From NCBI GenBank assembly GCA_026225435.1, contig JAMFST010001209.1, positions 1-6,486 on the forward strand: 6,486 nucleotides of DNA, given 5' to 3'. Below the pieces are notes generated by a model. The model did not search any database. It was not told the origin of the DNA and saw only the letters and a list, made by a program, of their open reading frames with translations. Positions 1 to 6,486 of this stretch are shown here, one piece after another. The translations under genes were made by a program, and so were the position numbers. The DNA comes from Labilithrix luteola. Lineage in GTDB: Bacteria > Myxococcota_A > Polyangia > Polyangiales > Polyangiaceae. How positions within the stretch are numbered: position 1 is the stretch's first letter; every line of letters begins with the position of its first letter.

Positions 1-1422
1 CGCGCGCTCGTCTTCTATTCGGACACCGGGTACTTCTCCTACGCAAACAACTGCAGTGGCGCCTCGTGCCGCGCGCAGGGCACCTACGTCTTCGACGGGG
101 CGACGGATCTCGCGCTCACCGACGGCACCACGCACGCGACGCGGCACCTCGACTTCAGGGCGGTCGCCAGCACCAGCTCGGCAAACGCGCTGATCGGCGG
201 GCTCATCACCTCCACCGGCACCGCGCTCGTCGACGGCGGCGCAGGCGGCACGGATCTCGTCACCACCATCCTCGAGGCGCTGCTCAATGGCATCCTCATG
301 GCGCTGCTCGGTGGCGGCGACGCGGGCGCCAGCGGCAGCGCGTACTGCGATCCCATCGCGGCGGTGATCGACTGCGGCCTGCAGGGGCTCTCGGTGCAGG
401 CGTCGAGCAGCGGCACCTGCTCGTGCGGATCGTCGGCGCCCAGCGATGCGGCGGCGAGCGACGCCTCGGTGACGATCACCATCCCGGTGTCGACGCCGCC
501 GGCGAGCGCGGCTCCGCAGACGATCCCGGTGGTGATGAGCAACGCGGTGGCCACGGTGCAGGTGTCGCTCGGCGGGAGCGCCCCCTTCACCGCGCTGCTG
601 GATACCGGCTCGTCGGGAATCTGGGTCAAGCCGGGCGTCATCCCCGCGGCGGGCGGGACGCGCTCGGCCTCGACCCTGTCCCAGACCTACGGCGCCAAGG
701 TCAGCATGACCGGCACGGCCACCACCACGCTGGTCACGCTCGGCGGCGTCACCTCGTCGATGGCGCTGCCCGTCGCGGAGATCACCAGCACCTCGTGCGT
801 CGCGGGCGCCACCTGTCCGGCGGACGTCGGGGGCGATCCGACGCAGTTCCTCTTCGCCGGCGTCTACCCGGCGATCATCGGAATCGGCATGCGCCACCCG
901 GACACCGTTGGCGTGAGCAGCCCGATGCCGTACCTGGGGCAGAACGCGCAGCACATCGTCTCCTTCGGCGCGCCCGGTGCCAATACCGGCTCGATCATCG
1001 TCGACCCCTCGGACGACCAGATCGGCGCCTTCGACGACAACCTGATCGCGCTCGATCCCTCGCTCAACGACGGGTTCGACGACCGCCAGGTCCCGTTCTG
1101 CTTCAACGCCTTCTGCGGCACCGCGCTCTTCGATTGCGGCGAGTCGCAGGGGATCCTGCTCGCCTCGTCGGCCACCGACTTCGCCAACCTCGGCGTCCCG
1201 AACGGCTCGACGACGGTGCCCAGCGGCACCGCGGTCGACATCGACGTCGCCGGTCTCGACTTCGGGCTCACCGTCGGCGCGACGCCGCAGGTCGGCGTCG
1301 ACAGCTTCCGTATCCAGGCGACGGGCGCGAGCAACAACCTCGGCATCGTCGCCTTCCGCTACCTGGACTTCTTCTACGACGACGCCGCGGGCGTGATCGG
1401 CGTGGCGCCGAAGTCGAGCTGA
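1..1422 (+). CDS. Pepsin-like (A1-fold) aspartic protease-like protein, 5'-truncated
   Basis: The frame is open from the first base to TGA at 1420-1422, with consistently G/C third positions, so 473 residues are visible and the true start lies outside the window; the internal ATG at 298 is probably not the start. Numbering visible residues, the core (about 163-473) follows the pepsin plan. D201 lies in ALLDTGSSGIWV (first active-site motif). Y230 in TYGAKVSMTG closely resembles the pepsin flap. D378 lies in ALFDCGESQGILL (second motif, DCG instead of DTG). The end, GVIGVAPKSS, resembles the pepsin C-terminus. The two Asp are 177 residues apart, close to the pepsin spacing. Residues 1-162 match no domain I recognise; they are Gly/Ala/Ser-rich with Cys 18, 23, 116, 125, 140 and 142. 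C266/C272 and C367/C372 are possible disulfide pairs, which fits an exported protein, but any signal peptide is outside the window. It could be a protease or a non-catalytic homologue. The fold call is fairly firm; activity is unproven. Confidence 0.72.
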   Translation, partial: RALVFYSDTGYFSYANNCSGASCRAQGTYVFDGATDLALTDGTTHATRHLDFRAVASTSSANALIGGLITSTGTALVDGGAGGTDLVTTILEALLNGILMALLGGGDAGASGSAYCDPIAAVIDCGLQGLSVQASSSGTCSCGSSAPSDAAASDASVTITIPVSTPPASAAPQTIPVVMSNAVATVQVSLGGSAPFTALLDTGSSGIWVKPGVIPAAGGTRSASTLSQTYGAKVSMTGTATTTLVTLGGVTSSMALPVAEITSTSCVAGATCPADVGGDPTQFLFAGVYPAIIGIGMRHPDTVGVSSPMPYLGQNAQHIVSFGAPGANTGSIIVDPSDDQIGAFDDNLIALDPSLNDGFDDRQVPFCFNAFCGTALFDCGESQGILLASSATDFANLGVPNGSTTVPSGTAVDIDVAGLDFGLTVGATPQVGVDSFRIQATGASNNLGIVAFRYLDFFYDDAAGVIGVAPKSS

Positions 1423-1435
1423 GCGACCGGCTCGC

Positions 1436-1441
<6 letters not shown>
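1417..1441. terminator. Hairpin shared by two convergent genes, possible bidirectional terminator
   Basis: AGCTGAGCGA (1417-1426) and TCGCTCAGCT (1432-1441) form a perfect 10-bp inverted repeat around the 5-base loop CCGGC. It overlaps the stop codons of both the pepsin-like gene (1420-1422) and nadA (1436-1438 on the opposite strand). A stem of this kind between convergent genes could stop transcription from both sides. Neither strand has a T-tract after it, so it is not a canonical intrinsic terminator; it may instead act as a 3'-end stabiliser or work with Rho. Confidence 0.5.
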
Positions 1442-2398
<957 letters not shown>

Positions 2399-2433
2399 TC
2401 GCGGAATGTAGGGCGGCGTCCGCTCGCCGACAA

Positions 2434-2847
2434 TCAGGTCTTCTGGAGCAGCTTGCTCGAGATGTGCTGGCCGAGGCGCTCGGTCATCATCCCCTCGACG
2501 AACCGGGCGACACGCTCGCGCTCGCCGTCGTTGGTGAACTTGAACTTGATCCCCATCCCGGCCTCGCCGGCCTCGCGCGAGGTGCCTGGCGTCTGCTGGC
2601 CGGTGGGCTCGGCGTCGTCCTCCCCGGCGATCCACACCACCTCGCCGGCAAGCTCCAGGGTCGGGGTGACGCCGGGAAAGGACATCACGAAGACGAACTC
2701 GGTGCCGATCGGCAGCGGATTCTTCGTCTTGATGAACGTGCCGCCCTTGCTGATGTTCTTCGTGTAGTCGGAGAAGAACATGTTCACCCGCTTGTAGTCG
2801 ACGCGCAGGGTGATGGGCTGGCGCGCGTTGTCGCGCAGGTCGCTCAT
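2434..2847 (-). CDS. TIGR02266-type PilZ-like domain protein
   Basis: This is a small, probably soluble protein of 137 residues with no signal peptide or membrane segment. It fits the PilZ-like TIGR02266 group, known as a paralogous family in Myxococcus. Residues 5-9 (RDNAR) form an RxxxR motif and 31-36 (NISKGG) form the (D/N)xSxxG motif; in PilZ domains these two motifs bind cyclic di-GMP. Then come [16 protein letters not shown] (44-59), a GEVVWI strand (68-73) and GMGIKFKF (97-104), all in family order. An Ala/Glu/Gly-rich insert at about 77-96 separates the last strands. The helical tail ends SSKLLQKT. The ATG at 2847 is chosen because the RxxxR motif follows at once; an upstream in-frame ATG at 2955 would overlap the divergent kinase gene and add an unrelated basic stretch. 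Only a weak GAG lies upstream of the start. It is probably the first gene of a unit with nadA. Ligand binding is inferred from the motifs; some family members do not bind. Confidence 0.85.
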   Translation of the reverse strand: MSDLRDNARQPITLRVDYKRVNMFFSDYTKNISKGGTFIKTKNPLPIGTEFVFVMSFPGVTPTLELAGEVVWIAGEDDAEPTGQQTPGTSREAGEAGMGIKFKFTNDGERERVARFVEGMMTERLGQHISSKLLQKT

Positions 2848-2903
2848 GCGGTCGCACTCTACGGGCTTTCCGGCCGGCCGTTCCATGCTACTTTTTTGAG
2901 ACA
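2848..2903. promoter_or_regulatory. Divergent control region between the PilZ-like and kinase genes
   Basis: These 56 bases separate the two divergent start codons and must hold the promoters of both units unless transcription reads in from outside. A possible extended -10 for the kinase is TGCTACTTT (2886-2894), with a poor -35 (TTTCCG, 2867-2872) 16 bases upstream of TACTTT. On the opposite strand TAGCAT (2890-2885) could serve as a -10 for the PilZ-like gene, about 38 bases before its ATG. The two overlap, so the promoters might compete. A run of six T (2892-2897) stands out against the GC-rich background. The promoter matches are weak; only the region's role is well supported. Confidence 0.5.
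2871..2880. repeat. 10-bp perfect palindrome at the centre of the divergent region, candidate operator
   Basis: CGGCCGGCCG is identical to its own reverse complement, and its axis (2875.5) is exactly the midpoint between the two divergent start codons. It lies between the possible -35 and -10 of the kinase promoter, where a dimeric regulator could block transcription. A GC-only palindrome is not rare in such GC-rich DNA, so the role is speculative. Confidence 0.35.
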
Positions 2904-4487
2904 GTGGCGATCCGGGCCGGCGACCTTCTGTGCGGTCGATACCTCCTCGAGGCAACCATCGGGCGCGGGGGCATGGGCGAGGTGTTCTCCGCTCAGGTGG
3001 TGACGGACGATCCCTACAACGTGAACATCCGTCGCGGGATGCGCGTCGCGGTGAAGGTCGTCAACCGGATGGTGGTCGACGATCTGCTGATGGCGCGCCT
3101 CGAGCGCGAGGCCCAGGCGGCCCGTTTGATCCACAGCGCCTACGTGCCCGCGCTGCTCGCCGTGGACCGCACGCCCGACGAGTCGAAGGAGGGGCAGGAG
3201 GAGCTGTTCCTGGTCCTGCAGCTGCTCGAAGGGCAGAGCTTTTCCCACCGGCTGAAGGCGCGCGGCGGTTTCCTCACCTGGCCGGAGGTGTTCCGCCTGG
3301 GCGAGGACGTGCTCCGCGGGCTGATGGACGCGCACCGGGCGGGGATCGTCCACCGCGACCTCAAGCCGGGGAACATCTTCCTCGCGCGGCAGCCGGACGG
3401 CAGCGAGCGCGGGATGATCCTCGACTTCGGCGTCTGCAAGGTCGACGGCAGCGACGGCGAGAAGCTCACCGTGACCGGCGAGTCGCTCGGCACCGTGTCG
3501 TACATGGCGCCGGAGCAGATCCGCGGCGCCTCCAAGGTCGACGAGCGCGCCGACCTGTACTCCTTCGCCATGGTCGTCTTCGAGGCGCTCTCGGGGCGGC
3601 TGGCGCACGACGCCACCGGGCAGATGGCCATGCTGGCGAGCAAGCTGGAACGCTCGGCGCGCAGCATTCGCGAGGTGGCCACCGTCCCCATCCCGGAGAA
3701 GCTGGAAGGGATCCTGCGCACCTGCCTCGCGCGCAAGCCGGGCGATCGCTACTCGTCGGCGCAGGAGCTGCTCAAGGTGTGGGGCGGGCTCGCGCAGGCG
3801 CGAACGCTGATCCAGCCGCGCGCCTCGGTGGTCGCGGCGGGTTCGCAGAGCCAGCCGTCGTTCCCGCACGTCGGGGTCGGTGGCGCCGTCGTCGCTCCGG
3901 TAGGCGCGATCGGCGGGCCCTTCGCCAATGGCTTCGGCACGCAGACCTCGCTCAGCGCAAGCACCGTGGAGTCTGGGCGCCCCGTGTCCGGCGGAAGAGA
4001 GCCGGTCGGCGTCTCGCGCCCTCGCCGGCGCACGCCGATGTTCATCGCCGCAGGGGCGATCGCCGCGGGGATCATGGTGATGGGCGCCGTGGCCCTGGGC
4101 CGCGCACCGAAGCCGGATGCAACGGCCGATCTTCATGGGACCCCGGAGCTTCCGCGGATCACCGCCACGACCACGTCGGCTCCGCTGGTCTCGGCCACCG
4201 TTCCCGTCACGGCTGATGCGGCCACTGCGCTCAGCTCTCCCACCGGTGTGCCCGGCCTGACGGTGGATGCGGCACCGGTGCCAAACGTGATGACCCTCAA
4301 GGAGATCGACCTCGAGACTCTCCCCTTGGCCGGCGGCGATCTCGGCACCGGCATCGCCCCGCGCTCCTCTCCGCCCACCGCGGTCCCGGCATCGTCGCCC
4401 GGTGCGCGCCCGGGTCACCGGCCGTCGTCCACCACTTCCGCCAAGAAGCCTACCAAGGACGGCTTCATGTCCGAGGCGCCCTTCTGA
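2904..4487 (+). CDS. Hanks-type Ser/Thr protein kinase with one transmembrane segment
   Basis: This 527-residue protein has a complete, apparently active cytoplasmic kinase domain at about 12-292. Visible elements are the glycine loop IGRGGMGEVF (19-28), ATP-anchoring lysine K51 in VAVK, helix-C glutamate E69 (LEREA), catalytic loop HRDLKPGN (150-157, catalytic D152), DFG (174-176), activation segment GTVSYMAPEQ (196-205) and DLYSF (217-221). It is an RD kinase, so autophosphorylation in the activation loop is likely (candidates T189, T191, T197). A linker (about 300-375) rich in Gly, Ser and Val leads through basic SRPRRR to one membrane segment, about 379-399, which predicts a Pro/Ala/Thr/Ser-rich exported tail of about 128 residues without a recognisable sensor domain. 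Codon use there looks more relaxed than in the kinase domain. The start is GTG at 2904, the only one placing about 20 residues before the glycine loop; no good Shine-Dalgarno sequence is present, and the candidate promoter implies a nearly leaderless mRNA. The next gene begins one base after the stop. Its substrate is unknown. Confidence 0.93.
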   Translation: MAIRAGDLLCGRYLLEATIGRGGMGEVFSAQVVTDDPYNVNIRRGMRVAVKVVNRMVVDDLLMARLEREAQAARLIHSAYVPALLAVDRTPDESKEGQEELFLVLQLLEGQSFSHRLKARGGFLTWPEVFRLGEDVLRGLMDAHRAGIVHRDLKPGNIFLARQPDGSERGMILDFGVCKVDGSDGEKLTVTGESLGTVSYMAPEQIRGASKVDERADLYSFAMVVFEALSGRLAHDATGQMAMLASKLERSARSIREVATVPIPEKLEGILRTCLARKPGDRYSSAQELLKVWGGLAQARTLIQPRASVVAAGSQSQPSFPHVGVGGAVVAPVGAIGGPFANGFGTQTSLSASTVESGRPVSGGREPVGVSRPRRRTPMFIAAGAIAAGIMVMGAVALGRAPKPDATADLHGTPELPRITATTTSAPLVSATVPVTADAATALSSPTGVPGLTVDAAPVPNVMTLKEIDLETLPLAGGDLGTGIAPRSSPPTAVPASSPGARPGHRPSSTTSAKKPTKDGFMSEAPF

Positions 4488-4503
4488 GATGCTCTCTGAG
4501 ATG
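4483..4503 (+). repeat. Tandem 9-bp repeat carrying two in-frame start codons
   Basis: TCTGAGATG occurs at 4483-4491 and again at 4495-4503, a 12-base period. The first copy contains the kinase stop codon (4485-4487) and the ATG at 4489; the second contains an in-frame ATG at 4501. The downstream protein could therefore start at either, four codons apart. The repeat is visible directly; any effect on translation is inferred. Confidence 0.6.
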
Positions 4504-5445
4504 AGGCCCGGCGCTCTGCTGCTCGCCATCACTGTTGCCTTCGCCACCGTCACCGCCAGCGGTGCGGCGCACGCCGATCCGGCGCGGGACAGCTCGCGCG
4601 TGGAGTTCAGTCGCGGCGTCGCCCTGGTCAAGCAGGGGAACTACCGCGCCGCCCGCGAGGCCTTCGCTGATGCGTACCGGCTGTACCCGCACCCCAGCAT
4701 CCTCCTGAACCTCGGCATCGCCCAGTGGAAAACGGGGCAGTTCGTCGAGGCGGAGTCGAGCCTGGTGAAGTTCCTCGCCGACTACGGCGACGCCTCGGCG
4801 GCGAACGTGGAGAGCGCGCGCGCCGCGCTGCGCGAGATCCGCGCGCACCTCGGATCGATCCGTCTGACGGTGACCACCCCCGACGCGAAGGTGACCTTCG
4901 ACGGTCGCAACATCCCCGTGATCCCCAACATGGAGGTGGCGGTGGCCGGCCTCGTCGGCGACCACGATCTGCTCGTGCAGGCGAACGGCTACACCCCGCA
5001 CCGCGCCCACCTGCACCTCGACGCCGGCGCCATCAAGCCGATCACCGTGACCCTGGTGTCCGAGGCTCCCGAGCCTGCGCCGGCCGCGGTGGCCACCGTC
5101 CCGGCGAACGGCGCCGCACCGAAGGCGGACGAGAGCTCGGGCCACGGACGTGTCGTCGCCGGCTGGACGCTGTTCGGCGTAGGCGCCGCGTCGGCCATCG
5201 CCGGGACGATCTGCGGCGTGCGCGCCATCTCGCTGGCCAACGACTACAACCACCACGGCTTTGCCCCGGCCGACAAGTCGAACGGCACCACCTTCCGCAC
5301 GCTCTCCGACGTGACCTTCGCCGCCGCCATCGTCACCGGCGGCATCGGCATCACCCTGCTGCTGACCGGTTCCGGCAGCAGCAGCGCGCCGAGCACCGCG
5401 CTCGGCATCGGGCCAACGAGCCTGTCCCTGCGCCAGACCTTCTGA
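4489..5445 (+). CDS. Exported TPR/PEGA-like membrane protein
   Basis: The 318-residue product has a signal peptide with a hydrophobic core at about 8-23 and a likely signal peptidase cut after AHA (27-29). Residues 37-99 form tetratricopeptide-like helices (ALVKQGNYRAAREAFADAYR, then NLGIAQWKTGQFVEAESSL), a fold for protein contacts. A PEGA-like beta domain follows at about 122-189, including VTFDGRNIP and LVGDHDLLVQANGY, though the PEGA letters themselves are absent. After a Pro/Ala linker come two membrane segments (about 222-244 and 275-293) flanking a short loop, then a C-terminus ending LSLRQTF. This signal-TPR-PEGA-two-helix layout resembles uncharacterised proteins common in Myxococcota; the exact role is unknown. 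The start at 4489 is one base after the kinase stop, with GAGG 12 bases upstream; 4501 is an equally plausible start and gives a cleaner signal peptide (MRPGALLL). A start at 4402 is rejected because it overlaps the kinase and adds a basic, Pro-rich stretch. Coupling to the kinase suggests a partner or substrate, but this is inference. Confidence 0.8.
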   Translation: MLSEMRPGALLLAITVAFATVTASGAAHADPARDSSRVEFSRGVALVKQGNYRAAREAFADAYRLYPHPSILLNLGIAQWKTGQFVEAESSLVKFLADYGDASAANVESARAALREIRAHLGSIRLTVTTPDAKVTFDGRNIPVIPNMEVAVAGLVGDHDLLVQANGYTPHRAHLHLDAGAIKPITVTLVSEAPEPAPAAVATVPANGAAPKADESSGHGRVVAGWTLFGVGAASAIAGTICGVRAISLANDYNHHGFAPADKSNGTTFRTLSDVTFAAAIVTGGIGITLLLTGSGSSSAPSTALGIGPTSLSLRQTF

Positions 5446-5454
5446 GCGGCCTCG

Positions 5455-6486
5455 CTACGCCAGCACGTGGACGCGAACCGTGTTCGTGCTGCCGCTGACG
5501 CCGAACGGGGCGCCGAAGACGATGACCACGCGCTCGCCCGGCGAGGCGAGGCCGGCGGCCATGAGATCGCCGGAACAATAGTCGACCAGCTCGTCGGCGT
5601 CGTGCACCGCCGGGACCTCGCGCGGGATGACGCCCCACAGGAGGGCCATGCGGCGGCGCGTCTTCGGGTTGGGCGAGAAGGCGATGATGGGGACGTGCGG
5701 GCGCGCCAGGCTGACGTTGGTGGCGCTCGACCCCGACTCGGTGAAGGCGACCAGGTAGCGCGCGCCGATCTCCCGGGCGGCGTTGACCGCGCCGCGGGCG
5801 ATCGCCTCGGCGATGCTGGTGGCGCGCGAGGCGTAGGGCTGCGACTCGAAGAACGGGCTGGCCTCCGCCTCCATGGCGATGCGGCTCATCATCGCCGCCG
5901 CGAGGATCGGGTGCTGCCCGTTGGCGGTCTCGCCCGAGAGCATGACCGCGTCGGTGCCGCTGTACACCGCGTTGGCCACGTCGCTGGCCTCGGCGCGCGT
6001 GGGCCGGGTGGAGGTGGTCATCGACTGGAGCATCTCGGTGGCGACGATGACCGGGCGGCGCACGCGCCGGGCGACGCCGAGGATCTGCCGCTGGATGACC
6101 GGGACGCGCTCGGGCGGAAACTCCACGCCGAGATCGCCGCGCGCGACCATGACGCCGTCGGAGGCGGCGACGATCGACTCGAGGTTCTCGATGGCGTCGG
6201 GCGTCTCGATCTTGGCGATGATCGGCGTGGGCTGCCCCCACTCGTTGGTGATCTCGCGCACCAGCTTGATGTCGTCGGCGCGGCGGACGAAGGAGAGCGC
6301 GATGTAGTCGACGCCGCTGGAGAGGCCGAAGATCAGGTCCTCCTTGTCCTTCTCGGTGAGCGCGGAGATGCGCATCGTCTTGGACGGCAGGTGCACGCCG
6401 ATGTGATCGCGCATGCCGCCCCCTTGCTCGACGTGGACCTTCACCCGCTCCCCCTCGATGGCGGTCACCAGCAACACCAGGCGCCC
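5455..6486 (-). CDS. pyk: Pyruvate kinase, 5'-truncated by the window edge
   Basis: The last step of glycolysis: phosphoenolpyruvate plus ADP gives pyruvate and ATP in the cytoplasm. The frame is open to the window edge, so 343 residues are visible, about 130 short of a typical full-length enzyme; the missing part is the N-terminal part of the barrel and most of the B domain. In visible numbering, the end of the B domain (1-23) is followed by LPSKTMRISALTEKDKEDL (33-51) and YIALSFVRR (61-69). The active-site signature IIAKIETPDAIEN (89-101) holds catalytic K92 and metal ligand E94; VARGDLGVE (114-122) holds metal ligand D118; ATEMLQSM (149-156) holds T150, and RPTRAEASDVANAV (161-174) follows. 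The C-terminal domain occupies about 200-343 and ends in GVSGSTNTVRVHVLA, normal for the family. The GTG at 6477 is an internal valine codon, not the start. The TAG stop (5457-5455) is 9 bases from the end of the convergent TPR/PEGA-like gene. Confidence 0.96.
   Translation of the reverse strand, partial: GRLVLLVTAIEGERVKVHVEQGGGMRDHIGVHLPSKTMRISALTEKDKEDLIFGLSSGVDYIALSFVRRADDIKLVREITNEWGQPTPIIAKIETPDAIENLESIVAASDGVMVARGDLGVEFPPERVPVIQRQILGVARRVRRPVIVATEMLQSMTTSTRPTRAEASDVANAVYSGTDAVMLSGETANGQHPILAAAMMSRIAMEAEASPFFESQPYASRATSIAEAIARGAVNAAREIGARYLVAFTESGSSATNVSLARPHVPIIAFSPNPKTRRRMALLWGVIPREVPAVHDADELVDYCSGDLMAAGLASPGERVVIVFGAPFGVSGSTNTVRVHVLA

Noticed and set aside
298..300. ATG at 298 as the start of the pepsin-like gene
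   Set aside because: The frame is open with coding-like codon use from base 1, no ribosome binding site precedes the ATG, and the resulting N-terminus is not a convincing signal peptide.
2412..2428. Possible stem between the PilZ-like gene and nadA
   Set aside because: Only four to five base pairs with a seven-base loop and no T-tract; not a convincing terminator, so the two genes are treated as one unit.
2399..2857. N-terminal extension of nadA up to 2857
   Set aside because: It is the PilZ-like gene read in another frame; NadA aligns from the ATG at 2398 and has normal length from there.
2885..2899. Tiny frame ATG CTA CTT TTT TGA just before the kinase, a possible leader peptide
   Set aside because: It has four codons, no ribosome binding site and no attenuator-like structure; probably chance.
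2848..2955. Longer PilZ-like protein starting at ATG 2955
   Set aside because: It would overlap the start of the divergent kinase gene by 52 bases and adds 36 residues unlike the family; the ATG at 2847 sits just before the RxxxR motif.
2859..4631. Minus-strand open frame of 590 codons antisense to the kinase
   Set aside because: The kinase frame has all catalytic motifs and correct codon bias; the antisense frame is low in meaning and rich in Arg, Gly and His.
5445..5456. Possible terminator between the TPR/PEGA-like gene and pyk (AGCG, loop GCCT, CGCT)
   Set aside because: A four-base-pair stem is too short to support, unlike the 10-bp stem at 1417-1441.

Overview
The window is very GC-rich, with strong G/C preference at third codon positions, and is densely packed: five genes separated by gaps of only 9 to 56 bases. 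It contains no RNA gene, insertion sequence, CRISPR array or non-coding stretch over 300 bases. A TIGR02266-type PilZ-like protein (a family expanded in Myxococcus and relatives), a Hanks-type Ser/Thr kinase with a membrane anchor, and a TPR/PEGA-like membrane protein together suggest a myxobacterium-like member of the Myxococcota (former Deltaproteobacteria). That placement is an inference from gene content and composition.

Layout from left to right: (1) a 5'-truncated plus-strand gene for a bacterial pepsin-like (A1-fold) protein, running from the window edge to 1422. (2) A minus-strand pair, a PilZ-like gene (2434-2847) followed by nadA, quinolinate synthase (1436-2398). The pepsin-like gene and nadA converge, and their stop codons lie in the two arms of one 10-bp hairpin. 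(3) A 56-bp divergent control region (2848-2903) with a 10-bp palindrome exactly at its midpoint. (4) A plus-strand pair, a transmembrane Ser/Thr kinase (2904-4487) and, one base later, an exported TPR/PEGA-like membrane protein (4489-5445). (5) A minus-strand pyruvate kinase gene, pyk, convergent with the pair and truncated at its 5' end by the right window edge.

How the genes may work together: nadA (de novo NAD synthesis) and pyk (last step of glycolysis) are housekeeping genes. The PilZ-like gene and the kinase gene share a divergent control region, so a possible c-di-GMP reader and a phosphorylation sensor may be co-regulated. The kinase and TPR/PEGA-like genes look translationally coupled and could form a membrane signalling unit; this is inferred from arrangement only. 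No clearly new multi-gene system is visible. The most unusual items are the pepsin-like protein, whose second active-site motif reads DCG instead of DTG, the divergent control region, and the kinase/TPR-PEGA pair.
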